Of a stretch of DNA of 64,000 bases, positions 7,780 to 17,261 are shown piece after piece. Every line of letters starts with the position of its first letter. Position 1 is the stretch's first letter. Origin of the DNA: Bacteroidota bacterium (lineage in GTDB: Bacteria; Bacteroidota; JABWAT01). The notes under the pieces are model-generated. The model worked only from the letters and a program-made list of their open reading frames with translations, made no database searches and was not told the DNA's origin. Where the stretch lies: positions 186,001 to 250,000 of the forward strand of contig JAKLJL010000003.1 in assembly GCA_023151185.1 (NCBI GenBank), given 5' to 3'. The translations under genes and the position numbers were made by a program.

Positions 7780-10335
7780 TTAGTTTTGGATGGGTTCTTC
7801 GCCGGCGGGCTCTTTGGTTTTCTTTTTTGGAGCTTCGGTGAACTTCAGGACGTTTTCCTTCGCATCCAGTTTAACCACAAGTTTGGTTCCTTCCGGGAAC
7901 TTCCCAAGCAGGATTTCTTCGGCAAGCGGATCCTCGATGTATTTCTGAAGGGCTCTGCGCAGCGGTCTTGCACCGAATTTCGGATCGAAGCCCTTTTCAG
8001 CGAGGTATTCCTTGGCCTTTTTGTCAAGTTCCACTTCGATGCCGAGTTCGGTGATCCGTTTCAGCAGGCGGGCAACGGAAATGTCGATTATTCTGATCAT
8101 GTGTTCCAGTTCCAGCGGATGGAAGACAATGACGTCATCCAGACGGTTCAGGAATTCCGGATTGAAGACTTTTTTCAAGGCATCTTCAATGGTGGATTTC
8201 ATGTTCTGGTAACTGGCATTGGTTGCTTCTTTTCCCGGAGGGGCAAATCCGATACCGGCTCCCATGTTTTTAATATCCCGGGCCCCGATGTTGGAGGTCA
8301 TGATGATGATCGTGTTTCTGAAATCAACCCGGCGCCCGAGTCCATCCGTCAGAATCCCGTCATCCAGAACCTGAAGCAGAATATTGAAAATATCCGGATG
8401 GGCTTTTTCAATTTCGTCAAGCAGAATTACCGAGTAGGGTTTCCGTCTTACTTTTTCGGTCAACTGACCGCCTTCTTCGTAGCCAACATATCCCGGAGGA
8501 GCCCCGACCAGCCGGGATACCGAGAATTTTTCCATATACTCACTCATGTCAATCCGAACCAGGGACTCCTCGGAGTCAAACAGAAACCGGGCGAGTGTTT
8601 TTGCCATTTCCGTTTTTCCAACGCCGGTCGGGCCGAGGAAAATGAAGGATCCGATCGGTCTGGCAGGATCTTTGAGTCCGGCACGGGACCGGCGGATGGC
8701 CTTGGTCAGTTTTTCGACGGCTTCTTCCTGGCCGATGATTTCGGTTTTCAGAAGTTCGGCCATTTTGAGCAGCTTATCATTTTCGGCCTGTGCAATTTTA
8801 TGAACCGGAATGCTGGTCATCATCGAAACGACTTCGGCGACATTCTGTTCTGAGACGGTGTAGAATTTCTCAGCCTGGTCATTTTCCCATTTGGCTTTGG
8901 CTGCTTCGAGGTCTTCGAGAAGTCGTTTTTCCTTGTCCCGCAGCCGGGCCGCTTCTTCAAAATTCTGGTTTTTCACCACTGAGGTCTTCTGACCTTTTAC
9001 CTCTTCGATTCGGGATTCCAGTTCAACAATTTCCTTCGGAACCGAAATATTGGCCAGGTGGACCCGGGAACCGGCTTCGTCCAGTACATCAATGGCTTTG
9101 TCGGGCAGGAACCGGTCGGTAATATACCGGTCACTGAGTTTCACGGCAGCCTTGATGGCTTCGGGCGTGTAGTGAACGTTATGGTGTTCCTCGTACTTGT
9201 GTTTAATGTTATTGAGGATCTGGCCGGTTTCTTCAACCGTGGTCGGATCGATCATGATTTTTTGAAACCGGCGGTCAAGGGCCCCATCCTTTTCAATAAA
9301 CTGGCGGTATTCATCGAGGGTGGTTGCGCCGATGCAATGCAGTTCACCCCGGGCAAGTGCCGGTTTGAAAATGTTTGACGCATCGAGGGAACCTGAGGCC
9401 CCGCCGGCGCCGACGATGGTGTGGAGCTCATCAATAAATAAAATCACTTCCCGCGCTTTTTCAAGTTCGGTCATGACCGCTTTCATCCGTTCCTCGAACT
9501 GGCCCCGGTACTTTGTTCCGGCAACCAGGGCTGCCAGATCAAGCGTTACCACCCGTTTGTCGAAAAGAACACGGCTTACTTTTTTCTGGACGATCCGGAG
9601 GGCAAGTCCTTCGGCAATCGCTGTCTTTCCAACCCCGGGTTCACCGATCAGAACCGGATTGTTTTTCTTCCGGCGTGAAAGAACCTGAGCCACCCGTTCA
9701 ATTTCCTTCTCACGGCCCACGATCGGATCAAGTTTATCTTCCTTTGCCAGTTTGGTTAAATCACGGCCGAAACTGTCGAGTACAGGTGTTTTGCTTTTAT
9801 CCATTTTTTTCTCTGACTGTGAGGACGAAGACCCGGATCCGGATGGAGTTCCTGTGCTGCCCTGAGACGCCTGGGGCTGGGGTGGCGGTGTGCTGCTTTT
9901 CCCGCTGATAATGTTGTCGAGTTCACTGCGGACGGCATCATAGGTGATCCCGAACTGCATCAGAATCTGGGCGGCAACGTTTTCATCGTCCCGCATCAGA
10001 GACAGCAGCAGATGTTCAGTCCCGATGACATCCGACTTGTACAGTTTGGCTTCGAGGTACGTGATTTTGAGGACCTTTTCGGCTTGTTTCGTTAAGGGTA
10101 TGTTGCCGATGGTCAGGGTGCCTGAAGTGGGCTTAACCGAATCTTCGATGGCTTTTTTCAGCTTGTACAGATCGACACCCAGATTCCGGATGATTTTAAC
10201 TGCTATTCCTTCCCCTTCCCGGATAATGCCCAGCAGGAGGTGTTCCGTCCCGATGTAGTCATGTCCGAGTTTCAGGGCTTCTTCCCGGGAATACCGGATT
10301 ACATCCTGAACCCGGTTTGAAAAGTTACCTTCCAT
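7780..10335 (-). CDS. clpC: ATP-dependent Clp protease ATPase subunit ClpC
   Basis: ClpC is a Hsp100 unfoldase that feeds substrates to ClpP. The ATG at 10335 (AAAGG ribosome site, protein starting [11 protein letters not shown] as in other ClpC proteins) gives 851 residues; a longer frame from TTG at 10386 has no family support. Order of domains: two Clp-N repeats (about 3-145), a Ser/Gly/Pro-rich linker (about 150-180), AAA-1 with Walker A GEPGVGKT near 231-238, a UVR segment in the middle domain ([18 protein letters not shown]), AAA-2 with GPTGVGKTE, and the D2 small domain. Transcribed alone, from a promoter at 10374-10405 to the terminator at 7743. clpP is not in the window. Confidence 0.96.
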   Translation of the reverse strand: MEGNFSNRVQDVIRYSREEALKLGHDYIGTEHLLLGIIREGEGIAVKIIRNLGVDLYKLKKAIEDSVKPTSGTLTIGNIPLTKQAEKVLKITYLEAKLYKSDVIGTEHLLLSLMRDDENVAAQILMQFGITYDAVRSELDNIISGKSSTPPPQPQASQGSTGTPSGSGSSSSQSEKKMDKSKTPVLDSFGRDLTKLAKEDKLDPIVGREKEIERVAQVLSRRKKNNPVLIGEPGVGKTAIAEGLALRIVQKKVSRVLFDKRVVTLDLAALVAGTKYRGQFEERMKAVMTELEKAREVILFIDELHTIVGAGGASGSLDASNIFKPALARGELHCIGATTLDEYRQFIEKDGALDRRFQKIMIDPTTVEETGQILNNIKHKYEEHHNVHYTPEAIKAAVKLSDRYITDRFLPDKAIDVLDEAGSRVHLANISVPKEIVELESRIEEVKGQKTSVVKNQNFEEAARLRDKEKRLLEDLEAAKAKWENDQAEKFYTVSEQNVAEVVSMMTSIPVHKIAQAENDKLLKMAELLKTEIIGQEEAVEKLTKAIRRSRAGLKDPARPIGSFIFLGPTGVGKTEMAKTLARFLFDSEESLVRIDMSEYMEKFSVSRLVGAPPGYVGYEEGGQLTEKVRRKPYSVILLDEIEKAHPDIFNILLQVLDDGILTDGLGRRVDFRNTIIIMTSNIGARDIKNMGAGIGFAPPGKEATNASYQNMKSTIEDALKKVFNPEFLNRLDDVIVFHPLELEHMIRIIDISVARLLKRITELGIEVELDKKAKEYLAEKGFDPKFGARPLRRALQKYIEDPLAEEILLGKFPEGTKLVVKLDAKENVLKFTEAPKKKTKEPAGEEPIQN

Positions 10336-10373
10336 AAAAACCTTTATTAAATGATCAGATGCAGAAATTTCCG

Positions 10374-10405
10374 TTAAATTAGACAAGTATTCGGTGATTT
10401 ACAAA
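10374..10405 (-). promoter_or_regulatory. Probable clpC promoter
   Basis: Minus strand: TTTG (10402-10405), 20 nt, TAATTTAA (10374-10381), about 39 nt before the clpC ATG. The -33 element and spacing fit the Bacteroidetes promoter; the -7 element keeps TA and TT but not the final TG. Confidence 0.45.
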
Positions 10406-10530
10406 CCTGTCCGACATTCAAGAAAACCGGATCGGAGGTTTTAGTTCCCGTTTTGCCGGGGTGATTCTGCTGTCAGAGCCGGCAGTTTTCAAAGAAGGTG
10501 AAACAACCCGGGAGGACGGTTGTGTGGATT

Positions 10531-10562
10531 TTTGAAAAAGTCGGGCGGGTGTCTTACCTTTG
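10531..10562 (+). promoter_or_regulatory. Bacteroidetes-type promoter of manA
   Basis: TTTG (10531-10534), 20 nt, TACCTTTG (10555-10562): a full match to TTTG-N19-21-TAnnTTTG. The manA ATG is 24 nt downstream, so the leader is short. Confidence 0.7.
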
Positions 10563-10585
10563 AAGTCAGAAAAATCGCAGACTTT

Positions 10586-11779
10586 ATGACCCAGTTTCTC
10601 CCCAAATCCTACCGGCTTCACTCTTTTGTGCAACCCTATGACTGGGGAACACGGGACGAAAAGGCCTTTATCCCGGCATTTTTAGGTGAACAGCCTGAAC
10701 CGGGTGTTCCCTATGCCGAACTGTGGATTGGGGCCCACCCCAAACTGCCGTCAGTACTGCAGGATCTTAACCTGCCGCTGAATGAGGCAATCCGTCAGTT
10801 TCCAGAAGACATTCTGGGCCGGAAATCCATCGAGAAATTCGGTCAGGAGCTTCCCTTTCTGCTGAAAATTCTGTCGGCCGGCCAGGCCCTTTCCATTCAG
10901 CTTCATCCGGCGAAGCATCAGGCCGAACGGCTTCATCGAAAAGACCCGGTCAACTACCCGGATGCCAATCATAAACCCGAAATTGCCATCGCCCTCGATT
11001 CACTTGTGGCGCTTGCCGGATTTCAGGCCCCGGCAGAAATCGGGTCAGCATTGAGAAAATACAGGGAAATTGAGTTGTTCACCGGCCCGGTTCCAGATGG
11101 CCCGGCAGATGAAATTCTTATTAAACAGTTATACACCCGCCTGATGAAGCAGGATGGAAACCAGGCCCTCCTTGATTCGGTTCTTCCCCGGATTGCAGAG
11201 AAAATGTCGGCGTTGGCCGACCCGGCTCCGGCCGAATCCCAGTTTTTAAAACAGTACCGCCGGTATGGAAATGATATCGGATTGTTTTCCTTCTTTTTTC
11301 TGAATCTGGTCGAACTGAGGGCCGGACAGGCGGTTTTTACCGGACCGGGAGTTCCGCATGCTTATCTGGAAGGCAATATTGTGGAATGTATGGCCAATTC
11401 AGACAATGTCGTCCGGGCAGGGCTGACGCCAAAATTCAGGGACATTGAAACTCTTCTTGAAATCATTGAATTTTCCTTTGGCCGGTACCCGGTGTTCAAC
11501 ACCGGACAGGAGCAGGATCAGGTTAGATTCAGGACGGCGGCCGATGAGTTTGAGCTGATTCTGAATTCGAAACCTGCCGGTTACACCGCCGGGCTGAAAA
11601 CCGGCGGCAAACCGGTTATACTTCTGGTGACCGAAGGCCGACTGGCCATTGAATCCGCCGGGCAAACTGATCAGTTTAACCGGGGACAGGCAGTTCTTCT
11701 GCCGGCCTGCCTTGACATCTGCCAGGTATCTGCCCCCGTCGGCGCGGCCTGGTACTCTGTTACTGTTCCTGATCTGTAA
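10586..11779 (+). CDS. manA: Mannose-6-phosphate isomerase, class I
   Basis: A zinc enzyme interconverting mannose 6-phosphate and fructose 6-phosphate, supplying mannose units for polysaccharides. The 397-residue protein has the family landmarks: YDWG near the N-terminus, QLHP (zinc ligands Gln and His, about 105-108), HKPE (Glu ligand, about 129-132) and GVPHAYLEG (His ligand, about 264-272). The ATG at 10586 is chosen over an upstream TTG because the promoter at 10531-10562 lies inside that extension. It is followed after 29 bases by the GH30 gene, probably in one transcript. It may also feed mannose precursors to the polysaccharide locus, which is inference. Confidence 0.93.
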   Translation: MTQFLPKSYRLHSFVQPYDWGTRDEKAFIPAFLGEQPEPGVPYAELWIGAHPKLPSVLQDLNLPLNEAIRQFPEDILGRKSIEKFGQELPFLLKILSAGQALSIQLHPAKHQAERLHRKDPVNYPDANHKPEIAIALDSLVALAGFQAPAEIGSALRKYREIELFTGPVPDGPADEILIKQLYTRLMKQDGNQALLDSVLPRIAEKMSALADPAPAESQFLKQYRRYGNDIGLFSFFFLNLVELRAGQAVFTGPGVPHAYLEGNIVECMANSDNVVRAGLTPKFRDIETLLEIIEFSFGRYPVFNTGQEQDQVRFRTAADEFELILNSKPAGYTAGLKTGGKPVILLVTEGRLAIESAGQTDQFNRGQAVLLPACLDICQVSAPVGAAWYSVTVPDL

Positions 11780-11808
11780 TCCATTAACCCAATCCGAAAG
11801 GAAACTCC

Positions 11809-13269
11809 ATGACCTCCGTAACCCGCCTTGTACTTGCTGCCACCTTCCCGCTGGCTGCTTTTTCCTGTAAACCTCCCGAAAAACCGGCAGAAGGACCGGC
11901 AATTCCTGATTTTACCACTGCCGATGTCGTGGTAACCGCCAAGGAAACCGGACAAAAGCTGGCGTCTGCCGGCTCACAATCCTTTACCAGCCTTGCCCAG
12001 CCGGTAGAAAATGAACCGGCCATTCTGGTCGATCCGTCCCATCAGTTCCAGACTCTGGTCGGAATCGGTGGTGCGCTGACTGATGCATCTGCAGAAACGT
12101 ATTACAAACTGCCGAAAGAGAAACAGAAAGAACTGATCGAAGCCTACTTTTCCACGGATAAGGGAATCGGTTATTCTCTGGGCCGTACCCACATCAACTC
12201 CTGCGATTTTTCGAGCAGCAGTTATGCCTACACCGAAACAGACGGGGATACACTCCTGAAAAACTTCTCCATTGATCCTGACCGGAAATACCGCATCCCG
12301 CTGATTAAGGAAGCAATTGCCGCGGCAGGCGGGAAACTGACCCTGTTTGCCTCACCCTGGAGTCCGCCGGCCTGGATGAAATCGAACAAGGATATGCTTC
12401 ATGGCGGAAAGCTTCTGCCCGAATACCAGCAAGCCTGGGCAGATTACTACGTCAGATTTATGCAGGAATATCAAAAGGAAGGAATTCCATTCTGGGGCCT
12501 TACCGTCCAGAATGAACCGATGGCCACCCAAACCTGGGAATCCTGTATTTACACGGCTGAAGAAGAACGGGATTTCGTAAAAAACTACCTGGGACCTACT
12601 CTGGCAAAGTCAGAATTCAAAGATGCCAAACTGATCATCTGGGATCATAACCGTGGACTCATGGTTCAACGGGCAGCAACCGTGTATAACGATCCGGAAG
12701 CCTCGAAATACGTCTGGGGAACGGGTTTTCACTGGTATGTTGGCGATCATTTTGATAACGTCCAGCTTCATGCCGAAGCATTCCCGGATAAAAATCTGAT
12801 TTTCACGGAAGGATGCAATTACCCCTTCAATTATGACAGCCTTGCCAACTGGCACTGGGGTGAAAATTACGGAAAATCCCTCGTTAACGACCTGAATGCA
12901 GGAACGGCTGCCTGGACGGACTGGAATATTTTGCTGGATGAAACCGGCGGACCCAATCACGTGAATAATTTTTGCTATGCCCCGGTTATCGGGAATACTA
13001 AAACCGGTGAACTGGTCTATATGGCCTCCTATTACTACCTGGGTCATTTTTCCAAATTCATCCGGCCGGGTGCCAAACGGGTTCTCTGTTCCTCAAATGA
13101 TGATGAGCTTCAGGCAACGTCCTTCCTGAATCCGGACGGAACCCTGGCAACAGTGGTTTTAAACCTCACCGGCAAGCAGAAAGAGTTCAACGTCTGGATC
13201 AGCGGTAAAACGGTGAAAACAACCTCACCGGCACATTCCATCCTCACAGTTATCGCCAAGGCCAACTAA
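11809..13269 (+). CDS. GH30-family glycoside hydrolase lipoprotein (glucosylceramidase-like)
   Basis: The 486-residue protein starts with a lipoprotein signal (LAAFSC, Cys20) and then a TIM-barrel of glycoside hydrolase family 30. The acid/base is Glu236 in TVQNEPMA and the nucleophile Glu334 in IFTEGCN; SPWSPPAWMKSN is a further family motif. The C-terminal beta domain (about 405-486) ends the protein. Family members cleave beta-glucosyl or beta-xylosyl linkages by a retaining mechanism; the substrate is not predictable here. A good AAAGGA ribosome site precedes the ATG, 29 bases after manA. A strong terminator follows. Confidence 0.9.
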   Translation: MTSVTRLVLAATFPLAAFSCKPPEKPAEGPAIPDFTTADVVVTAKETGQKLASAGSQSFTSLAQPVENEPAILVDPSHQFQTLVGIGGALTDASAETYYKLPKEKQKELIEAYFSTDKGIGYSLGRTHINSCDFSSSSYAYTETDGDTLLKNFSIDPDRKYRIPLIKEAIAAAGGKLTLFASPWSPPAWMKSNKDMLHGGKLLPEYQQAWADYYVRFMQEYQKEGIPFWGLTVQNEPMATQTWESCIYTAEEERDFVKNYLGPTLAKSEFKDAKLIIWDHNRGLMVQRAATVYNDPEASKYVWGTGFHWYVGDHFDNVQLHAEAFPDKNLIFTEGCNYPFNYDSLANWHWGENYGKSLVNDLNAGTAAWTDWNILLDETGGPNHVNNFCYAPVIGNTKTGELVYMASYYYLGHFSKFIRPGAKRVLCSSNDDELQATSFLNPDGTLATVVLNLTGKQKEFNVWISGKTVKTTSPAHSILTVIAKAN

Positions 13270-13282
13270 CAGAGCCAGGTTT

Positions 13283-13314
13283 AAAAAATGCCGGGTACCA
13301 CCCGGCATTTTTTT
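13283..13314 (+). terminator. Rho-independent terminator after manA-GH30
   Basis: A 12-pair perfect stem (13285-13296 with 13300-13311, three-base loop) is followed by T residues to 13314. It starts 14 bases after the GH30 stop. Confidence 0.9.
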
Positions 13315-13458
13315 GGGGGTAATTTTTCAGAAAATTCATTGGTCCTACCTGACTTTTTCCCGGTCAACCTCCGGTTCCGGTGCTGAACCGGTCCCTCAGT
13401 AGTCCGGCCCATTGACCTTTCTTTGTACACTTTCAGGGAAAAACCAGCCTGTCTGCCG

Positions 13459-13466
13459 TATCTTTG
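13459..13466 (+). promoter_or_regulatory. Possible obgE -7 element, giving a near-leaderless transcript
   Basis: TATCTTTG matches TAnnTTTG and ends four bases before the obgE ATG at 13471. No TTTG or TTG lies at the expected 19-21 nt upstream, so the assignment is tentative. Confidence 0.35.
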
Positions 13467-13470
13467 CAGA

Positions 13471-14517
13471 ATGAAATTTATAGATGAAACCCAGATTTAC
13501 TTAAAAGCCGGCGACGGCGGTAACGGATGTGTGGCCTTCCGGAGAGAGAAGTTTGTACCAAAGGGCGGGCCTGGCGGGGGTGACGGCGGTAACGGCGGCT
13601 CAATCTACATGACTGGTGACCGGAACATCAACACCCTGCTTGATCTCAGATATCAGAAAAAATACCAGATTTCCCGGGCCCAGCATGGAATGGGATCCCT
13701 CTGCCATGGCAAAGATTCAGACGATATTGTGATCCCGGTCCCGCTTGGAACCGTGGTTACCGACCTGACCACCGGAAAGGTCATTGCGGAAATCACTGAA
13801 CACGAACAGAAAACCTGCATTGCCCGTGGCGGGCGGGGTGGCCTAGGAAATGCCAATTTTGCAACCTCGACCAACCGGGCACCCCGGTATGCCACCGAAG
13901 GGAAGCCGGGTGAAGAACGGGAAGTCAGGGTTGAACTGAAACTCCTCGCCGATGTTGGTCTGGTGGGGTTCCCGAATGCAGGAAAGTCGACTCTGATCTC
14001 GGCCATTTCATCCGCAAGACCGAAAATTGCAGATTATCCGTTTACAACCCTGATTCCCAATCTCGGGATTGTTTATCATGATGCAGCCCAAAGTTTTGTA
14101 ATGGCCGATATGCCCGGAATCATTGAAGGGGCCGCCGAAGGAAAAGGGTTGGGAATCCAGTTTCTTAAACACATCGAACGGAATCACGTCCTTGCATTTG
14201 TCATTCCGGCCGATTCACCCGATTTTTCGGAAGAACTGAAAGTGCTGCGCAGTGAGTGCAGGAAGTTTTCCCGGTCACTCAGTTCAAAACCGTACGTGGT
14301 CATCCTGTCGAAACTGGATCTGGTTCAGGATGAAGCAGAATTTAAAGCGAAACGAAAAAAACTAACAGCCAGAGTACCCGTTCATGAACTGTCTGCGGTG
14401 ACCGAAACCGGTACCCGGGAACTGGTTCATTCCCTCTGGTCCATGATTTCCGAGTCAAAACAACAGGCGCTTGAGGCCACCCAGCCGGTCAGGACCGAGG
14501 AACCCTGGCGCCCCTGA
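13471..14517 (+). CDS. obgE: GTPase ObgE/CgtA
   Basis: Obg is an essential GTPase that associates with the 50S ribosomal subunit and the stringent response. The 348-residue product has the glycine-rich Obg fold (1-158, with GDGGNG, GGPGGGDGG and GGRGGLGN) and a G domain (G1 GFPNAGKST at 166-174, G3 DMPGIIEGA, G4-like SKLD). A longer frame from TTG at 13423 is rejected because ATG 13471 gives the exact family start MKFIDE. The usual variable C-terminal domain is short. dprA follows seven bases later. Confidence 0.95.
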   Translation: MKFIDETQIYLKAGDGGNGCVAFRREKFVPKGGPGGGDGGNGGSIYMTGDRNINTLLDLRYQKKYQISRAQHGMGSLCHGKDSDDIVIPVPLGTVVTDLTTGKVIAEITEHEQKTCIARGGRGGLGNANFATSTNRAPRYATEGKPGEEREVRVELKLLADVGLVGFPNAGKSTLISAISSARPKIADYPFTTLIPNLGIVYHDAAQSFVMADMPGIIEGAAEGKGLGIQFLKHIERNHVLAFVIPADSPDFSEELKVLRSECRKFSRSLSSKPYVVILSKLDLVQDEAEFKAKRKKLTARVPVHELSAVTETGTRELVHSLWSMISESKQQALEATQPVRTEEPWRP

Positions 14518-14524
14518 TCTTCCC

Positions 14525-15625
14525 ATGATGACAGTGCCGAAAAAAACCGAACTCGTGCTCCTGCTCAGGCAGGTGCCCGGGCTGGGGGAAACGAACATTC
14601 GTCGCCTCCTGAACTATTATTCCAGCTTTGATGAACTGAAATCCGTCTCTGCGCGCCATCTTGAGGCGATTGACGGCATCGGTCCGAAACGGGCTGCCGA
14701 AACAGCTTCATTCCGGTTTGACCAGGATGTGCTGGAGAAGGAACTCCGGTTCCTCGAAAAAAATGAAATTGATCTTTTAACGCCGTGGACTGATAACTAT
14801 CCCGAAGTCTTAAAACCACTCGACGGAATGCCCCTGATTCTCTATTGGATGGGAAACCGTAAGGTACTTGAAGAACCGGGACTTGCCATTGTCGGAACCC
14901 GCCAGCCGACGTCGTACGGTCAGCGGGCCGCCGAGTATTTTTCGCGGGATCTCGTCCGGGCAGGATTGACCATTGTGTCCGGTTTCGCCCGGGGAATTGA
15001 TACAGCAGCCCATTTGGGAGCTTTGGCTGAAGGTGGCAGAACCATTGCAGTTCTAGGATCGGGGTTTAACTATCTCTACCCGGCTGAAAATAAACCACTG
15101 GTTCCCAGGATTCTCGAATCCGGCGGACTGCTGACCGAGTATCCACCGTTTACCCGGCCTGATCCGGCTTTTTTCCCAGAGAGAAACCGCCTCATTTCGG
15201 GACTCAGTCTCGGGACTCTGGTGGTCGAAGCTGCCGAAACCGGCGGAGCCCTGATTACTGCCGCCTATGCCCTCGATCAGAATAAGGAAGTTTTTGCTGT
15301 GCCCGGCGAGATTTTTCAGGACCGCAGTAAGGGAACCAACCGCCTGATTCTGAACGGGCAGGCCAAACTGGTCCTGTCTGCGGGAGACATTTTATCTGAA
15401 CTCAGAGGATTTTCATCCCGTAAACCGGAACCCCGGATTTTACCGGAGCTCACTCTGTTCGAAGAAAAGATTTACGGAATCCTGAGCCAGGAACCGCTTC
15501 ATATTGATGTTTTGGGAGATGCAAGTGAGATGTCATCTGCAGAACTGATGATTCATCTGCTGTCGCTTGAGTTTAAGGGAGCAATCCGGCAGTTGCCCGG
15601 GAAGTATTTTATCCGGATGGAGTGA
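14525..15625 (+). CDS. dprA: DNA-processing protein DprA (Smf)
   Basis: DprA protects incoming single-stranded DNA and loads RecA during natural transformation. The 366-residue protein begins with a helix-hairpin-helix/SAM-like part (PGLGETNIRRLL, IDGIGPKRA, residues 1-70), followed by the Rossmann-like DprA core with GTRQPTSYG, SGFARGIDTAAH, GSGFNYLYPAEN and FPERNRLISGLS. The C-terminal 60 residues resemble the DML1 winged helix. The start is ATG at 14525 or 14528, seven bases after obgE, so the pair is co-transcribed. No other competence gene is in view. Confidence 0.92.
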   Translation: MMTVPKKTELVLLLRQVPGLGETNIRRLLNYYSSFDELKSVSARHLEAIDGIGPKRAAETASFRFDQDVLEKELRFLEKNEIDLLTPWTDNYPEVLKPLDGMPLILYWMGNRKVLEEPGLAIVGTRQPTSYGQRAAEYFSRDLVRAGLTIVSGFARGIDTAAHLGALAEGGRTIAVLGSGFNYLYPAENKPLVPRILESGGLLTEYPPFTRPDPAFFPERNRLISGLSLGTLVVEAAETGGALITAAYALDQNKEVFAVPGEIFQDRSKGTNRLILNGQAKLVLSAGDILSELRGFSSRKPEPRILPELTLFEEKIYGILSQEPLHIDVLGDASEMSSAELMIHLLSLEFKGAIRQLPGKYFIRME

Positions 15626-15678
15626 TCCGGATCAGAGTCATCTTCAGGTTAAGTCAGCAGGCAGGTACCGGCCGGGGA

Positions 15679-15900
15679 TTAGTTTCTGTAGCTGGAGTAG
15701 TCAATATCATACAGCATCAGCTTAGAGAAAAAAGCAGTCGAGTCGAGATCTTCTGAAATTTTCAGAATAATTTCAACGCCGTCTGCAGAGCCTTTGCTGA
15801 CCTGAACCGGGGCCAGGTGATATTGAGTCATCAGTTCAAGCAGAAGATCCAGTTCAAGCTGGGTCACGCATTTCAGCCGGATCATGTGATCGGTTTCCAT
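15679..15900 (-). CDS. Small conserved-looking protein of unknown function
   Basis: A 73-residue protein from ATG at 15900; a longer frame reaching 16077 is mostly Pro/Arg/Cys-rich non-coding-like sequence and is rejected. The pattern (strand IRLKCVT, helix QLELDLLLELMTQY, strand PVQVSKG, strand GVEIILKI, helix, strand LMLYDIDY) suggests a small alpha/beta sandwich of ACT or ferredoxin-like shape, which is only an inference. It is the last gene on this strand and may have its own regulation, since a LacI-type palindrome lies 72 bases upstream. Confidence 0.5.
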   Translation of the reverse strand: METDHMIRLKCVTQLELDLLLELMTQYHLAPVQVSKGSADGVEIILKISEDLDSTAFFSKLMLYDIDYSSYRN

Positions 15901-15971
15901 ATTACTTTTTATTCTTCCGGAGACTCTGCAAAAACCGTGCCCCGGTAAGAAACCCCGTCCTATTTCAGTTT

Positions 15972-15985
15972 TGTAAACGTTTACA
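15972..15985. promoter_or_regulatory. Perfect LacI/GalR-type palindrome TGTAAACGTTTACA
   Basis: A 14-bp perfect palindrome with the central CG and TGTAAA arms characteristic of LacI/GalR/CcpA operators. It lies between the leucine dehydrogenase stop and the small gene at 15679-15900. No LacI-family regulator is in the window. Confidence 0.5.
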
Positions 15986-16039
15986 TTTCCTGGTGAACAG
16001 AAAAGTGGACAGGCTGGTGACCGAAAAGGGGGGCAGATC

Positions 16040-16072
16040 CTCCCGGGATCCGGCTGAGGTGAATCCCGGGAG
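16040..16072 (-). terminator. Possible hairpin terminator after leucine dehydrogenase
   Basis: CTCCCGGGAT (16040-16049) and ATCCCGGGAG (16063-16072) form a 10-bp perfect stem with a 13-nt loop. On the minus strand the stem is followed shortly by CCCCCCTTTT, a weak T tract, so termination is likely but not certain. Confidence 0.45.
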
Positions 16073-16121
16073 AACATTCTGCCTGTAAAACCGTTGACCG
16101 GATGCAGGCAGCACCGGAAAT

Positions 16122-17240
16122 TTACCGGTGGCGCCCGCTCATCTCTCCGAGACGGCCGGAAAACTCACTTTTGCTGACGTAAACCGATTTGATTCCGCCG
16201 ATCAGTTCAAGCCGTTTTTCTGCAAACAGGTTGGCTGCCTCATAGGTCGGGATTTTATTTTCCCGGGCAATTGAGTAAATTTTAAGCATCAGGTCATAAA
16301 TTCCCCGGGCCTGTGAGAGGGCTTTTTCCTGATTATACCCTTCAAGCTCATTGGCCACATTGATCAGTCCGCCGGCATTGATAACGTAATCAGGAGCGTA
16401 CAGAATTCCTTTTTCAATTAAAGCCAGTCCATGGCGTTTTTCATCAGCAAGCTGGTTATTGGCGGCACCGGCGATGATTTTCGCCTTCAGTTTCGGAATG
16501 GAGTCGTCATTGACGGTGGCACCCAGCGCACAGGGCGAATATACATCGACATTCAGGTCGAACAGTTCAGACGGCGAAACTCCGGTTGCGCCGTAATCTT
16601 TGACTACCCGTGCCACCCGTTCATCGTCGATATCCGTAATGTAGACTTTGCAGCCTTCTTTAACCAGATGTCCGACCAGATAGGAGCCCACATGCCCGGC
16701 TCCCTGAACGGCAACCGATTTACCCGACAGGATATCCGTCCCGAACAGTTCCTTTACCGTTGCCTTGATCCCCATGTAAACCCCAAGGGCAGTTACAGGA
16801 GAAGGATCACCGGAGCCACCCAGTTGTTTCGAAATACCGGTCACATATTTCGTTTCCATCCTGACCCACTCCATATCCCGGGTTTCGGTGCCCACATCTT
16901 CGGCAGTAATGTACCGGCCGGCAAGACCTTCAATGTACCGTCCGAAGGACCGGAACAGAGCTTCATTCTTATCGGTCTTCGGGTTGCCGATGATCACGGC
17001 TTTCCCGCCGCCGAGGTTCAGTCCGGCAGCAGCAGCCTTGTAGGTCATACCTCTCGACAGGCGCAATACATCATTCAGTGCGGCTTCTTCATTTTCATAA
17101 GCCCACATCCGGGTACCGCCGAGGGCAGGCCCCAGGGTTGTGTTGTGAATGGCGATGATGGCCCTGAGTCCGGTTTTGTTATCAGAGAGAAAAACCACCT
17201 GTTCGTGATCTTTCAGACTCATCGATTTAAATACTTCCAT
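16122..17240 (-). CDS. Leucine dehydrogenase (Glu/Leu/Phe/Val dehydrogenase family)
   Basis: This NAD-dependent enzyme deaminates branched-chain amino acids to oxo acids. The 372-residue length is typical. The substrate domain has GPALGGTRM and LNLGGGKAV with the catalytic lysine at about residue 80, and the Rossmann domain has the GAGHVG motif followed by ITDID, the acidic residue favouring NAD. C-terminal segments AGAANNQL and NAGGLINV are conserved in the family. The ATG at 17240 has an AGAGGAG site eight bases upstream. It starts 21 bases after the ABC ATPase gene and is probably in the same operon, though a metabolic link to metal-cofactor uptake is not obvious. Confidence 0.9.
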   Translation of the reverse strand: MEVFKSMSLKDHEQVVFLSDNKTGLRAIIAIHNTTLGPALGGTRMWAYENEEAALNDVLRLSRGMTYKAAAAGLNLGGGKAVIIGNPKTDKNEALFRSFGRYIEGLAGRYITAEDVGTETRDMEWVRMETKYVTGISKQLGGSGDPSPVTALGVYMGIKATVKELFGTDILSGKSVAVQGAGHVGSYLVGHLVKEGCKVYITDIDDERVARVVKDYGATGVSPSELFDLNVDVYSPCALGATVNDDSIPKLKAKIIAGAANNQLADEKRHGLALIEKGILYAPDYVINAGGLINVANELEGYNQEKALSQARGIYDLMLKIYSIARENKIPTYEAANLFAEKRLELIGGIKSVYVSKSEFSGRLGEMSGRHR

Positions 17241-17261
17241 TGAAGTTCTCCTCTGGTTTGG

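Noticed and set aside
7786-8853. Long open frame (355 codons) on the plus strand opposite clpC
   Set aside because: It lies wholly inside the conserved clpC gene and arises from its codon bias; no domain or ribosome site.
15901-16077. N-terminal extension of the small protein at 15679-15900
   Set aside because: The extra 59 residues are rich in Pro, Arg and Cys, cover the palindrome and hairpin, and have no protein-like pattern.
16431-17243. 270-codon frame opposite leucine dehydrogenase
   Set aside because: Antisense shadow of a well-conserved gene, no recognisable protein.
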